From NCBI RefSeq assembly GCF_003217215.1, contig NZ_QJTD01000003.1, forward strand, positions 186,001 to 250,000: a DNA stretch of 64,000 nucleotides, read 5' to 3'. The stretch's first letter is position 1, and every line of letters begins with the position of its first letter. Shown here in pieces: positions 9,780-18,659 of the stretch. Made by a program: the position numbers and the translations under genes. Origin of the DNA: Winogradskyella epiphytica. GTDB lineage: Bacteria > Bacteroidota > Bacteroidia > Flavobacteriales > Flavobacteriaceae. The notes beneath the pieces were generated by a model. That model saw only the letters and a list, made by a program, of their open reading frames with translations. It was not told the DNA's origin and ran no database searches.

Positions 9780-10247
9780 TTATTTACGTTCACCTTTTTT
9801 GTTGGCATGTCTTTTACGATATTCATCAAGCATTTTTTTACGGAACGAGCGTTCTGCTTGATAGAGCTTAATTATCTTTTTTGCAGGAAGAACAGTTAAC
9901 AAATCATTCAGCATTTTAGAATGTAATTCTACTTTTTGTTTTTCTGTCTTTTCCATATCTAAAAGCAATGCTTTGGCCTCATTTTCGGTAAGCTTGTCAA
10001 GAGATTGTTCTTTACGTCTCTTAGAGGATTCTTCTCTTAATTGATGTTCAGCTTCCTTATTAGCATTATAAATAGGCCAAAACTTTTGTGCTTCAGCTTC
10101 CGTTAAATCTAGCTGCTCCGTAATATGAGCAACTTTAAGTGCTTTAATTTTTTCTCTATCCGGATGTTGAGCGAACACATTTGCGGAGATAAATACTACC
10201 AACAGTAGTACGTATAATTTTTTACTCACAGAGTTTATGGTTTTCAT
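9780..10247 (-). CDS. Periplasmic LTxxQ/Spy-like protein of the ECF sigma cluster
   Basis: The chosen ATG at 10247 gives 155 residues; an in-frame ATG 11 codons earlier is possible but precedes the signal peptide. Residues 1-27 are a signal peptide ending ANVFAQ. The rest is highly charged and helical, with HITEQLDLTEAEAQKFWPIYN resembling the LTxxQ motif of CpxP/Spy proteins and the 'sensor of ECF sigma factor' proteins of Flavobacteria. It is the third gene of a sigma / membrane anti-sigma-like / periplasmic protein order, which suggests it senses envelope state or buffers misfolded protein. Direct evidence for binding the anti-sigma is absent. Confidence 0.8.
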   Translation of the reverse strand: MKTINSVSKKLYVLLLVVFISANVFAQHPDREKIKALKVAHITEQLDLTEAEAQKFWPIYNANKEAEHQLREESSKRRKEQSLDKLTENEAKALLLDMEKTEKQKVELHSKMLNDLLTVLPAKKIIKLYQAERSFRKKMLDEYRKRHANKKGERK

Positions 10248-10286
10248 ATGAAGTTTTTCGTTTTTAGGTGGATAATACATAAAAGT

Positions 10287-10799
10287 TTAATCTAAAATAA
10301 GGTCTTCAGTATCTAAATTATCTAAATAGTTATTAATCGTTTCTTCTGTAATCGTGACATCAATAAAATCGGAAACAGACATATCACCTGATTTAAATAA
10401 AGTTGCCAATTCATCAGTAGAATACTCTTCTTGATATAAGTAGCTTTCTATACTCGAGGTGTCGATAGAGTCTAAAGATGCCATCGAGAATTCATTAGAT
10501 TGATTAAAAAATAAACTAAAAAATAGTACCAAACTCGCTGCAATTCCAGCTACATAGTATAATATTTTTTTTTGTTTTAATTGAATAACAGGACGATCTT
10601 CAGTTTTTGTTTTATTAAAAACAGCTTCTTCAACGGAATTAAAGTAGTCTTTAGGTACTGTATAACCTGAAGATTCTACACCGTGCATCGATACTTTTTT
10701 ATATAACCGTGCAAAGAGCTTGTCTTCAAAAGATTCAAAGTACTGGTCTGGTGTTTTAAATCCAGGTGACGTAATATTATTTAAGTTTTCTTTTTTCAT
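10287..10799 (-). CDS. Single-span membrane protein, probable anti-sigma factor
   Basis: This is a 170-residue protein with one membrane segment at about 79-98 (ILYYVAGIAASLVLFFSLFF). The N-terminal half, predicted cytoplasmic, holds two related copies of a motif: GFKTPDQYFESFEDKLF near residue 13 and GYTVPKDYFNSVEEAVF near 45. The C-terminal half is acidic. It lies between an ECF sigma gene (about 120 bp upstream) and the LTxxQ-like gene (40 bp downstream), where anti-sigma factors of such clusters sit. It lacks a recognisable zinc anti-sigma HxxxCxxC motif, so the assignment rests on context and topology. Confidence 0.75.
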   Translation of the reverse strand: MKKENLNNITSPGFKTPDQYFESFEDKLFARLYKKVSMHGVESSGYTVPKDYFNSVEEAVFNKTKTEDRPVIQLKQKKILYYVAGIAASLVLFFSLFFNQSNEFSMASLDSIDTSSIESYLYQEEYSTDELATLFKSGDMSVSDFIDVTITEETINNYLDNLDTEDLILD

Positions 10800-10921
10800 T
10801 TTATGCTGAACTTGATTCAGTATCTATATCTTTTAAGAAAGGAATTTTTCTAAATTCATTTTACTATAAATTGGAAACAAGTTTGTTCTTTATTAATTAG
10901 ACTTCAAATTCATTAATAGGT

Positions 10922-11464
10922 TTAATCTGAAGTTAAAAATGCTTCAATTTTTTTAGCTGCAATATGATAGGATGCTTTTAAGGCGCCTTCACTTGTTTCT
11001 AAAATTTCGGCCATGTCTTTATATTTTAAATCATCAAAATAACGCATGTTAAATACCAATTGTTGCTTTTGGGGTAATGTGGCGATGGCCTTTTGCAATT
11101 TTAATTGAATAGCGTCACCTTCAAAATAAACATCGGCAGTTAAATTATTAATAGCTTTGTTTTGATGTTCTTCATCGGTTATTTGTAGCCGATTTGCATT
11201 TTTTCTTAGGTGTGTATACGATTCGTTGGTTGCAATTCTATATAGCCAAGAAAAGAGTTTACTTTCTCCTTTAAATTTATCTATTCCACGATAAACCTTG
11301 ATAAATGTATTTTGAAGTACATCGTCAGCATCGTCATGATTGATAACTATTTTACGAATATGCCAATACAGACGTTCTTTATAGAGTTGCAATAATTCTT
11401 TAAAGGCCTCATCTTTTGACTTTGAATCTTGTAATCGCAATATGAATTCTAACTCCTTATTCAA
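10922..11464 (-). CDS. ECF-type RNA polymerase sigma factor
   Basis: This 180-residue protein has sigma region 2 at about 20-90 (DADDVLQNTFIKVYRGIDKFKGESKLFSWLYRIATN) and region 4 at about 115-175, ending in a helix-turn-helix (YKDMAEILETSEGALKASYH). Regions 1 and 3 are missing, as in the extracytoplasmic-function group. The start codon is TTG; no ATG is present upstream of region 2. The gene leads a three-gene unit with a membrane anti-sigma-like protein and a periplasmic LTxxQ-like protein, pointing to an envelope stress response. Its regulon cannot be read from this window. Confidence 0.93.
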   Translation of the reverse strand: MNKELEFILRLQDSKSKDEAFKELLQLYKERLYWHIRKIVINHDDADDVLQNTFIKVYRGIDKFKGESKLFSWLYRIATNESYTHLRKNANRLQITDEEHQNKAINNLTADVYFEGDAIQLKLQKAIATLPQKQQLVFNMRYFDDLKYKDMAEILETSEGALKASYHIAAKKIEAFLTSD

Positions 11465-11616
11465 ATAACTAACTTTTGTATTTAGACTCGTTGGATTAAT
11501 AAAGGTTTAATTCACTTGAAATTAAAATAAATCGGTGTTATTCAATTCCATTATCACAATTTCATAGGAAAACACTCGTTAAAAAGCTAAAAATATCGGT
11601 AAAGCGTATATATTTC

Positions 11617-11647
11617 TTGTAAGGTAGAAAATTTTAATCTAAGTTTG
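11617..11647 (+). promoter_or_regulatory. Promoter TTG-N20-TAAGTTTG with no protein gene downstream
   Basis: TTG at 11617-11619, a 20-bp spacer and TAAGTTTG at 11640-11647 match the Bacteroidota consensus at the usual spacing. On the plus strand it is followed by about 90 non-coding bases and a terminator. Confidence 0.6.
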
Positions 11648-11652
11648 TCCCA

Positions 11653-11738
11653 GCTTAACCTATTAAAGTTCGTCGGTTACCCCAAAGCCGATAGCTTGTA
11701 TGAAAAAGGATGTATAATCAGATACATCCTTTTTTTGT
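11653..11738 (+). ncRNA. Candidate small RNA of about 85 nt
   Basis: Transcription from the promoter at 11617-11647 would start near 11653 and end at the terminator hairpin at 11703-11736, which is followed by seven T. No open frame fits. Two further pairings are visible. TCGGTT with AAGCCGA forms a hairpin with an ACCCCA-type loop at about 11673-11691. The short AGCT segments at 11652 and 11693 could close an outer stem. Size and position would fit a housekeeping or regulatory sRNA, but I do not recognise the family. The hairpin also serves as terminator for the ABC exporter on the other strand, so part of the signal could be shared. A flavobacterial 6S-type RNA is one possibility that I cannot confirm. 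Confidence 0.45.
11703..11736. terminator. Strong bidirectional terminator
   Basis: A 13-bp perfect stem AAAAAGGATGTAT / ATACATCCTTTTT has a six-base loop and T runs on both strands. On the minus strand it ends the MsbA-like operon; on the plus strand it would end the candidate sRNA. Confidence 0.88.
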
Positions 11739-11761
11739 TGATTTAAATCGCTTAGGTATGT

Positions 11762-13588
11762 TTATTCAAAACTTTGCATTTCTACTAACTTTCTGTAAAC
11801 GCCATCTCTAGTCATAAGTTCGGCATGTGAGCCTTGTTCTGCGATTTCTCCTTTTTGCATTACTACAATTTGGTCGGCACTTTGTATGGTTGAAAGTCTA
11901 TGGGCAATAACAATCGATGTTCTGTTTTTCATCATTTTTTCAAGAGCATCCTGCACCAATCGTTCGCTTTCTGTATCTAAAGCGGAAGTTGCTTCATCGA
12001 GAATCATAATTGGAGGGTTCTTTAAAACAGCTCTGGCAATACTCAAACGTTGTTTTTGACCGCCAGATAATTTATTTCCAGAATCGCCAATATTGGTTTC
12101 AATTCCCTTAGGCAAGTCTTTTACAAACTCCCATGCGTTGGCAATTTTTAAAGCTTCGATAATTTCTTCATCTGTAGCGTCTTCTTTACCAATTAATATA
12201 TTGCTTTTTATAGTATCATTAAACAAAATGGAGTCTTGAGTTACTAATCCCATCAAACTTCTTAATGAATGCTTAGTGATGTTTTTAATGTTTTCGCCAT
12301 CAATGGAAATATCACCATCATTTACATCATAAAAACGTGTTACTAGATTCGCTATGGTTGATTTACCACTTCCGGATTGGCCAACTAAAGCGACGCTTTT
12401 TCCTTTAGGAACATGGAGTGAAAAGTTTTTGAGAACTAAGTCATCTTCATATTTAAAGGAAATATTATTTATGTCAATAGAACTATCGAAACTTGTTTTT
12501 GTAGTGGCATTAGGAAGATCTTCTAAACTGCTTTTCGTGTCTAAAATTTCTAATACACGTTCAGCTGCTGCATTTCCAGCTTTTACCTGATAGCTAGCTT
12601 TACTAATGGCTTTTGCAGGTGTTAAAATTTGATAAGCCAGGGCCATATAGGCAATAAACGAACCTCCAGAAATTGTTTGTTCAACCATCACCATATTTCC
12701 ACCATACCAAAGTAAAGCAGCAATGGTGGCGATTCCTAAGAATTCACTTGTAGGTGATGCTAAATTTTGGCGATTCATTAAAGTGTTCGAAAAATGATAG
12801 AATCTATTTGTAGAATCTTGAAACTTTGTATTGAATCGTTTTTCAGCGTTGAAACCTTTTATCACTTTAAGGCCACCTAAAGTTTCCTCTAAAGTTGAAA
12901 GAAATAAACCTTGCTCTCTTTGTACTTTGTCTGATTTTCGTTTTAAACTTTTTCCAATTCTTGATATTATAAAGCCAGAAACAGGAATAAAAATGAACAC
13001 GAATATGGTCAGTTTAACTGAAATCATAAACATGGCAATAATAGCAAATGCAATGGTTAAAGGTTCTTTAACAATCAGTTCTAAAACGGATAGCATTGAG
13101 TTTTTAACTTCATTGACATCGCCAGAAATTCTCGCAATTATATCACCTTTCTTTTTTTCTGAATAATAAGAAATGGGAAGAGTAATCACTTTATTATAAA
13201 TCTCATCCCTTAAATCTCGAAGCACACCATTTCTTAGAAAAGTGATAAAAAACAGGGCTAAATAATTGAACAAATTCTTAAGAAGGAAAAGACTTATGAT
13301 TAAAATAATCATATATAGCAAGGCTCTCTGAGGACCATCAGTTTCTGAAGTGGTTGTAACGATATAATTCAGATAATTAGAGGTATAGTCTTTGATTCCG
13401 CTTAAGCCATTGTAAATAGGCTTGGTGTATATTTTTTTACTTTCACCAAATAATACATTAATCATAGGCATCAATGATACCATGGCCAATGTACTGAATA
13501 AGGCGTAAAAAATATTAGAGATGATGTTCAGTATAGCATAACGCTTGTAAGGAACAATAAAACGGGAAAGCTTCTTTATATAATCCAT
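11762..13588 (-). CDS. MsbA-like ABC exporter (fused permease and ATPase)
   Basis: This 608-residue half-transporter has six membrane segments in residues 1-330 and an ATPase domain from about 360. Walker A GQSGSGKST is near residue 405, the signature LSGGQKQR near 510, Walker B PIMILDEATSALD next to it, and the switch His in VIAHRLST. Homodimers of this family flip lipid A precursors, lipid-linked sugars or drugs across the inner membrane. The gene begins 3 bp after the phosphohexomutase stop, in a cluster with a GT2 glycosyltransferase, so a lipid-linked glycan or lipid A role is plausible. The substrate is not proven. Confidence 0.93.
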   Translation of the reverse strand: MDYIKKLSRFIVPYKRYAILNIISNIFYALFSTLAMVSLMPMINVLFGESKKIYTKPIYNGLSGIKDYTSNYLNYIVTTTSETDGPQRALLYMIILIISLFLLKNLFNYLALFFITFLRNGVLRDLRDEIYNKVITLPISYYSEKKKGDIIARISGDVNEVKNSMLSVLELIVKEPLTIAFAIIAMFMISVKLTIFVFIFIPVSGFIISRIGKSLKRKSDKVQREQGLFLSTLEETLGGLKVIKGFNAEKRFNTKFQDSTNRFYHFSNTLMNRQNLASPTSEFLGIATIAALLWYGGNMVMVEQTISGGSFIAYMALAYQILTPAKAISKASYQVKAGNAAAERVLEILDTKSSLEDLPNATTKTSFDSSIDINNISFKYEDDLVLKNFSLHVPKGKSVALVGQSGSGKSTIANLVTRFYDVNDGDISIDGENIKNITKHSLRSLMGLVTQDSILFNDTIKSNILIGKEDATDEEIIEALKIANAWEFVKDLPKGIETNIGDSGNKLSGGQKQRLSIARAVLKNPPIMILDEATSALDTESERLVQDALEKMMKNRTSIVIAHRLSTIQSADQIVVMQKGEIAEQGSHAELMTRDGVYRKLVEMQSFE

Positions 13589-13591
13589 TAA

Positions 13592-15319
13592 TTATAAATT
13601 CATATCCTTTAGGATAGCATCAATTCTATCGTCCAACAATTGCTCCGTTTTCTTAAAGTCTGACGAATTGTCCAACTCTGTATTAACGCTGATGTAGAAT
13701 TTTATTTTAGGCTCAGTACCACTTGGCCTTAATGCGATTTTTGAGCCGTTTTCGGTATAATAGATAAGAACATTAGATTTTGGAATATCTAAGGTGCTTT
13801 CTTCTTGTGACTGAAGGTTTTTGGCGATAGAGGTTTGATAATCTTCTATTAAAACCACTTTCTCACCATTGATTTCTTTTAATGGATTGTTTCGTGCATC
13901 AATCATCATTTGCTTGATTTCTTCAGCGCCTTCAATCCCTTTTTTAGTTAAAGACACTAAGCGTTCCTTATAAAAGCCGTGTTTTATATAAATGTCGATT
14001 AATTCTTCAAACATGGTTTTGCCTTTAGCTTTCGCTTGTGCTGCAATTTCGCAAGCCAAGAGGGTAGAGGTTACCGCATCTTTATCCCGTACAAAATCCC
14101 CCACCATAAAACCAAAACTTTCTTCTCCACCACCAATAAAATCAAGGTTAGGGAAGTCTTTAATCATTTTGGCAATCCATTTAAAACCAGTCAATCCAAT
14201 TTTGCATTCCACATCGTAGGCATCAGCTATTACCGACATCATTGGTGTAGAAACAATTGTTGAAGCAATAAATTCATTACCCTTTATTTTGCCTTCGTTT
14301 TTCCATTGCTTCAATAAGAAATTGGTCATTAAAAGCATAGTTTGATTGCCGTTAAGAATTACCAATTCATTATCCAAATTTCTTACTACAACACCTAACC
14401 GGTCGCAATCAGGATCTGTTCCTATAACAATGTCACCATTGACTTTTTCTGCCAATGCCATCGCCATTTTTAAAGCTTCTGGTTCTTCAGGATTCGGAGA
14501 TACTACGGTTGGGAAATCACCGTCTGGCTCGCGTTGTTCTTCAACTATATTTACATTCGTATAACCTGCTCGCTTTAAGGTTTCAGGAATTGCAATGATA
14601 GACGTTCCATGTAAAGAAGTGAAAACAATATTTAAATTTTCTTTTGCTTCTTTAGTGGTGTCAAAACTTCCATTGTTTACGGAAGCGTTGATAAAGACAT
14701 CATCGATATCTTTGCCTATGTATTGAATTAAGCTCTCATTCGCTTCGAACTTAATTTCAGAATATTTTAATCTATTTATTTCAGCAATTATTTCAGCATC
14801 TTGTGGTGGAACTAATTGTCCGCCATCTTGCCAATATACTTTATAGCCATTGTATTCTGGTGGATTATGAGATGCCGTTAAAACAATTCCGCAATGGCAG
14901 TTTAAATGCTTTAAAGTGAACGACAATTCTGGCGTTGGTCTTAAATCTTCAAAAAGATAAACCTTGATGCCATTAGCGGAAAATACATCAGCAACTAATT
15001 TTCCGAAGGTTTTACTATTATGTCTACAGTCGTAGGCGATGGCAACTTTTAAATCTTCATTAGGAAAGGTTTGCTGCAAATAATTACTTAAGCCTTGAGT
15101 ATTTTTACCTAAGGTGTATTTATTAATGCGATTAGTTCCTAAGCCCATAATACCACGCATTCCACCAGTTCCAAATTCAAGATCTTTATAGAAACTCTCT
15201 TCTAATTCTTTCGGATTAGAGGCAATCATTTCTTTGATTTGCTTTTGAGATTCTTCGTCAAATGTTGGGGTTAACCACGTATTAACGCGTTCTAATATTT
15301 CTGGTTTAATGTATATCAT
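13592..15319 (-). CDS. Phosphoglucomutase/phosphomannomutase (phospho-sugar mutase)
   Basis: This 575-residue alpha-D-phosphohexomutase interconverts hexose 1- and 6-phosphates. All four motifs are visible: the phosphoserine loop [15 protein letters not shown] near residue 150, the Mg2+ loop [13 protein letters not shown] near 305, the sugar loop [13 protein letters not shown] near 395 and the phosphate-binding [12 protein letters not shown] near 540. The length matches the PgcA/PGM2-like subgroup rather than short ManB. It should feed hexose-1-phosphate to nucleotide-sugar and envelope synthesis. It sits between the GT2 gene (75 bp upstream) and the ABC exporter gene. Confidence 0.95.
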   Translation of the reverse strand: MIYIKPEILERVNTWLTPTFDEESQKQIKEMIASNPKELEESFYKDLEFGTGGMRGIMGLGTNRINKYTLGKNTQGLSNYLQQTFPNEDLKVAIAYDCRHNSKTFGKLVADVFSANGIKVYLFEDLRPTPELSFTLKHLNCHCGIVLTASHNPPEYNGYKVYWQDGGQLVPPQDAEIIAEINRLKYSEIKFEANESLIQYIGKDIDDVFINASVNNGSFDTTKEAKENLNIVFTSLHGTSIIAIPETLKRAGYTNVNIVEEQREPDGDFPTVVSPNPEEPEALKMAMALAEKVNGDIVIGTDPDCDRLGVVVRNLDNELVILNGNQTMLLMTNFLLKQWKNEGKIKGNEFIASTIVSTPMMSVIADAYDVECKIGLTGFKWIAKMIKDFPNLDFIGGGEESFGFMVGDFVRDKDAVTSTLLACEIAAQAKAKGKTMFEELIDIYIKHGFYKERLVSLTKKGIEGAEEIKQMMIDARNNPLKEINGEKVVLIEDYQTSIAKNLQSQEESTLDIPKSNVLIYYTENGSKIALRPSGTEPKIKFYISVNTELDNSSDFKKTEQLLDDRIDAILKDMNL

Positions 15320-15394
15320 GAGTGAAAATTTTAATCACAAAAATAAACAATTCGTATGGTAATTTGAAAGTGCGTTATTTCAACTCAAATTCAA

Positions 15395-16348
15395 TTACGA
15401 ACTAATATTAATTTGATCTTTAATAAAATAACGTTGTTGCTGTTTTTTCGAACGTAAAATAAGTTCCCCTAAAAAGCCTGCAATGAAGAATTGTGATCCA
15501 ATTATCATTGTAGATAAAGAGATGTAAAATTGTGGACGATCTGTGATGAGTCGACCTGTAGGATGTATAAATAATTTGTCGATGCCCAAATAAATGGCAA
15601 ATCCAAATCCGATAATAAACATAAGTACACCTAAAGCACCAAATAAGTGCATAGGCCTTTTTCCAAAACGTGAAACAAACCAAATGGTGATTAAATCTAA
15701 AAAACCATTAATAAAGCGATTCATTCCAAATTTCGTTTTCCCGTATTTACGAGCTTGATGCTGTACTATCTTTTCGTCAATTTTAGTAAAACCTGCATTT
15801 TTTGCTAGCACAGGAATGTAGCGATGCATTTCGCCGTAAACATCAATATGCTTAACAACAGAATTACTGTAGGCTTTTAAACCGCAGTTAAAATCATTCA
15901 GCTTCACTCCAGAAGTTCGTCGTGCAGCCCAATTAAAAAGTTTAGACGGTAAGTTTTTAGAAAAATAAGAATCGTAACGTTTCTTTTTCCAGCCAGATAC
16001 GAGATCAAGACCTTCTTCTTTAATCATTTTAAATAGATCTGGGATTTCTTCAGGATTATCCTGTAAATCCGCATCCATTGTAATGACAACATCTCCTTCA
16101 GCTTGCGCAAAACCAGCATGCAACGCTTGAGATTTGCCAAAGTTTTTTAGAAAACGAATGCCTTTGACATTAGGGTTGTTTTTTGAGAGATTAGAAATAA
16201 CGTTCCAAGAAGTATCAGTACTGCCATCGTCAATAAATAGAATTTCATAAGAAAACGAATTGGACTGCATCACAGATACAATCCAATCGTGTAATTCTTT
16301 TAAAGATTCTTCTTCGTTAAGTAATGGTATAACTACCGATATATCCAT
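15395..16348 (-). CDS. GT2 glycosyltransferase, dolichyl-phosphate-mannose synthase / GtrB type
   Basis: This 317-residue protein has a GT-A catalytic domain in residues 1-225, beginning DISVVIPLLNEEESL and carrying FIDDGSTD, MDADLQD (metal-binding acidic motif) and FNCGLKAYS. Two C-terminal membrane helices follow at about 235-258 and 275-300. The pattern is that of polyprenyl-phosphate sugar transferases (DPM1/GtrB/ArnC-like), which load undecaprenyl phosphate with a sugar on the cytoplasmic face. Its neighbours (mutase, ABC exporter) suggest envelope glycan or lipid A decoration. The sugar is not known. Confidence 0.92.
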   Translation of the reverse strand: MDISVVIPLLNEEESLKELHDWIVSVMQSNSFSYEILFIDDGSTDTSWNVISNLSKNNPNVKGIRFLKNFGKSQALHAGFAQAEGDVVITMDADLQDNPEEIPDLFKMIKEEGLDLVSGWKKKRYDSYFSKNLPSKLFNWAARRTSGVKLNDFNCGLKAYSNSVVKHIDVYGEMHRYIPVLAKNAGFTKIDEKIVQHQARKYGKTKFGMNRFINGFLDLITIWFVSRFGKRPMHLFGALGVLMFIIGFGFAIYLGIDKLFIHPTGRLITDRPQFYISLSTMIIGSQFFIAGFLGELILRSKKQQQRYFIKDQINISS

Positions 16349-16401
16349 AGAGTTGTAATCAAATTTCTAATTTTCAAAAATAGAGAATTTATTTAAGCCT
16401 T

Positions 16402-16914
16402 TTAGCGGTCTTTTCGCATAAATAATCCTAAGATCACAGAAATAATCAATCCGAATATTAATGAACCTATAACTGAAGATAAACTAAAGAAGGTGGAATT
16501 CATAAAAATATTTGTAATTCCTAAAGATTGTTCAATTTGTTCTGCCGTCATATTAGGATTGGCTTCAACCATTTGCTTATACGCTGTTTCTCTTTGCATA
16601 TCTATGAATTCTGGATAAATAAATTCATAATGAAAATAAGAATACACTGCTGAAATAAGACCTCCAATTACGGCAATGGCTAAACCAACTTTTATGGCTT
16701 GTCCAATTGATAATAAATTTCCATTGGCTTCTTTAAACGCTTTTATGCCATAAAAATAGATAGCGATACTTAAAACAATGCTAACGATTGATACCGTCCA
16801 GCTTTTATCCATATTAGTCACATACATGATGACTAAAATCCCAATACTAATAAGGGCTGAATATAGGCCGTAAGTGTAAGCTATAGGTTTAATTGAAGGT
16901 TCTTTGTCTTCCAT
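16402..16914 (-). CDS. DUF4199 membrane protein
   Basis: I choose the ATG at 16914 (170 residues). A TTG 14 codons earlier overlaps the promoter -7 box and so cannot be in the mRNA. Four hydrophobic segments are visible at about 14-36, 42-60, 72-96 and 140-165, with a charged stretch between the third and fourth. This is the layout of the DUF4199 family, small inner-membrane proteins common in Bacteroidota that often sit upstream of a GT2 glycosyltransferase, as here. The function is unknown. It may help or anchor the glycosyltransferase, but that is inference from position. Confidence 0.85.
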   Translation of the reverse strand: MEDKEPSIKPIAYTYGLYSALISIGILVIMYVTNMDKSWTVSIVSIVLSIAIYFYGIKAFKEANGNLLSIGQAIKVGLAIAVIGGLISAVYSYFHYEFIYPEFIDMQRETAYKQMVEANPNMTAEQIEQSLGITNIFMNSTFFSLSSVIGSLIFGLIISVILGLFMRKDR

Positions 16915-16953
16915 AATTGAGTTGGTTTTTATGTTAATTTTATAGTTAGTAGT

Positions 16954-16961
16954 CAAAGTTA
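16954..16961 (-). promoter_or_regulatory. -7 box of the DUF4199-GT2-mutase-exporter unit
   Basis: The minus strand reads TAACTTTG (TAnnTTTG). Transcription would start near 16947, leaving a leader of about 33 nt to the ATG at 16914. This placement decides the start codon of the DUF4199 gene. Confidence 0.55.
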
Positions 16962-17005
16962 CGCAAATGTTACATACTTTAGTAAAATAAAAGTTATCAA
17001 AAAGA

Positions 17006-17035
17006 TTGTAGATTTATAAAAATTGATTAAATTTG
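17006..17035 (+). promoter_or_regulatory. Promoter of rpmE (TTG-N19-TAAATTTG)
   Basis: TTG at 17006-17008 and TAAATTTG at 17028-17035 are spaced by 19 bp, a full consensus match. Transcription is expected near 17042, about 30 nt before the rpmE ATG. Confidence 0.75.
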
Positions 17036-17072
17036 CACCTCGAAAAATCGAATTATTTTAAAGCATTTAGTG

Positions 17073-17324
17073 ATGAAAGCAGGAATACATCCAGAAAATT
17101 ATAGAATTGTAGCGTTTAAAGATATGTCTAACGAAGACGTTTTCTTAACTAAGTCTACAGCAGATACAAACGAAACTATTGAAGTTGACGGTGTTGAATA
17201 TCCATTAGTTAAATTGGAGATTTCTAGAACATCACATCCTTACTACACTGGTAAATCTAAATTAGTAGATACAGCAGGTCGTATTGACAAGTTCAAAAAC
17301 AAATACGCTAAGTTTAAAAAATAA
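17073..17324 (+). CDS. rpmE: Ribosomal protein bL31, type B (zinc-free)
   Basis: The protein has 83 residues from the ATG at 17073; a GTG one codon earlier is less likely. It matches bL31 throughout ([11 protein letters not shown] at the start, [11 protein letters not shown] and [10 protein letters not shown] towards the end). There are no cysteines, so it lacks the CxxC zinc ligands of the A type and is the type B paralogue that does not need zinc. In Flavobacteria this form is common as the housekeeping copy. It has its own strong promoter and terminator, as befits a monocistronic ribosomal gene. Confidence 0.97.
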   Translation: MKAGIHPENYRIVAFKDMSNEDVFLTKSTADTNETIEVDGVEYPLVKLEISRTSHPYYTGKSKLVDTAGRIDKFKNKYAKFKK

Positions 17325-17346
17325 ACTTTGCTTACGTAAACATATT

Positions 17347-17380
17347 AAAAAGCCTTTCTGTTATCAGAAAGGCTTTTTTG
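17347..17380 (+). terminator. Terminator of rpmE
   Basis: A 13-bp stem AAAAGCCTTTCTG / CAGAAAGGCTTTT has a TTAT loop and six T. Its distal T run overlaps the -33 element of the next promoter. Confidence 0.9.
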
Positions 17381-17404
17381 TTTTAAGCAAATAAACTACT
17401 TTTG
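17378..17404 (+). promoter_or_regulatory. Promoter of the GlmU-like gene (TTG-N16-TACTTTTG)
   Basis: TTG at 17378-17380 and TACTTTTG at 17397-17404 flank a 16-bp spacer. A longer open frame beginning with TTG at 17402 would start inside this box, which favours the ATG at 17474. Confidence 0.6.
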
Positions 17405-17473
17405 ATACTCATAGTAAATGAGGTTGTTTGTAGGCAACCTTCTAATAATCAATATCTAATTCTAAATTTCAAC

Positions 17474-18649
17474 ATGAACTATATACTTTTTGATGGTCCT
17501 TACCATAATAATCTTTTACCTTTTACATACACACGTCCTGTGGCAGAAATTAGAGTGGGCATTTTAACTATTCGTCAAAAATGGGAGTCTTATTTGGATT
17601 ATACCACTACCACAATTACGGAGGATTATCTGTCTGAGAAATTTCCAATGGTTGAAATGGAAGAGAATATCATGATCAATGCTTCTTTTTTACCAAATTT
17701 GGAAGTCGTTGAGAATGTTAAAAATTTAAAACAAAATCAGGCACTTTTTAAGGGGGAAGATGTTATTGCTTTCTTTTCCAAAGAAGGTGAGGAGCATGAG
17801 GATTTTTCGGATTTTGAAGCCATTGAGTATGAGGGTGAAGTTCTAAAAATTGAACATACTTGGGATATATTCTCAAAAAATGGAGAAGCACTTATCGAAG
17901 ATTTTAATCTAATTACAAAGGATAGAACATCAGAACCTATTCCAGCGAGTGTTAATACAGTGAATCCTGAAAATATCTTTATAGAAAAAGGGGCAACCTT
18001 AAATTTTGCTACACTCAATGCGAGTTCTGGGCCTATTTATATTGGTAGAGATTCGGAAGTTATGGAAGGCTCATTAGTAAGAGGTCCATTTGCACTTTGT
18101 GATCATTCAACATTAAAATTAGGTGCTAAAATCTATGGACCAACTACAATAGGGCCGCATAGTAAAGTAGGAGGAGAGGTTAATAATTCTGTAATATTTG
18201 GTTACTCTAATAAAGGGCATGATGGGTTTTTAGGAAATTCAGTTTTGGGAGAATGGTGTAATTTGGGTGCGGATACTAATAATAGTAATCTAAAAAACAA
18301 TTATGCTGAAGTAAGACTATGGGATTATGAAACAGGAGGATTTGCCAAAACAGGATTACAATTTTGTGGCTTGATGATGGGAGATCATAGTAAATGTGGA
18401 ATTAATACCATGTTTAATACAGGTACGGTTGTTGGCGTAAGTGCTAATATCTTTGGAAGCGGCTTTCCACGAAATTTTGTTCCTAGTTTTTCTTGGGGTG
18501 GAAGTAGTGGTTTTGTAACTTATAAAACCAACAAAGCATTTGAAGTAGCGGAAGTTGTCATGGGAAGACGTAACGAAGAATTTACAGATATGGACAAGGC
18601 TATTTTGGAACATGTCTTTGAAGAAACTAAACAGTATAGAAGAGAATAA
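17474..18649 (+). CDS. GlmU-like bifunctional sugar nucleotidyltransferase/acyltransferase
   Basis: From the ATG at 17474 the protein has 391 residues and opens NYILFDGPYHNNLLPFTYTR, the start of a family annotated in Bacteroidota as GlmU-like or 'putative sugar nucleotidyltransferase'. The N-terminal 190 residues are a divergent nucleotidyltransferase fold that lacks the classic LAAGxGTRM loop. Residues from about 195 form a left-handed beta helix with hexapeptide repeats (IYIGRDSEVMEGS, GPTTIGPHSKVGGEV, NSVLGEWCNLGADTNNSN). The likely product is UDP-GlcNAc or a related sugar for the envelope, but the missing loop makes the nucleotidyl step uncertain. Confidence 0.82.
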   Translation: MNYILFDGPYHNNLLPFTYTRPVAEIRVGILTIRQKWESYLDYTTTTITEDYLSEKFPMVEMEENIMINASFLPNLEVVENVKNLKQNQALFKGEDVIAFFSKEGEEHEDFSDFEAIEYEGEVLKIEHTWDIFSKNGEALIEDFNLITKDRTSEPIPASVNTVNPENIFIEKGATLNFATLNASSGPIYIGRDSEVMEGSLVRGPFALCDHSTLKLGAKIYGPTTIGPHSKVGGEVNNSVIFGYSNKGHDGFLGNSVLGEWCNLGADTNNSNLKNNYAEVRLWDYETGGFAKTGLQFCGLMMGDHSKCGINTMFNTGTVVGVSANIFGSGFPRNFVPSFSWGGSSGFVTYKTNKAFEVAEVVMGRRNEEFTDMDKAILEHVFEETKQYRRE

Positions 18650-18659
18650 ATCTTAGCCA

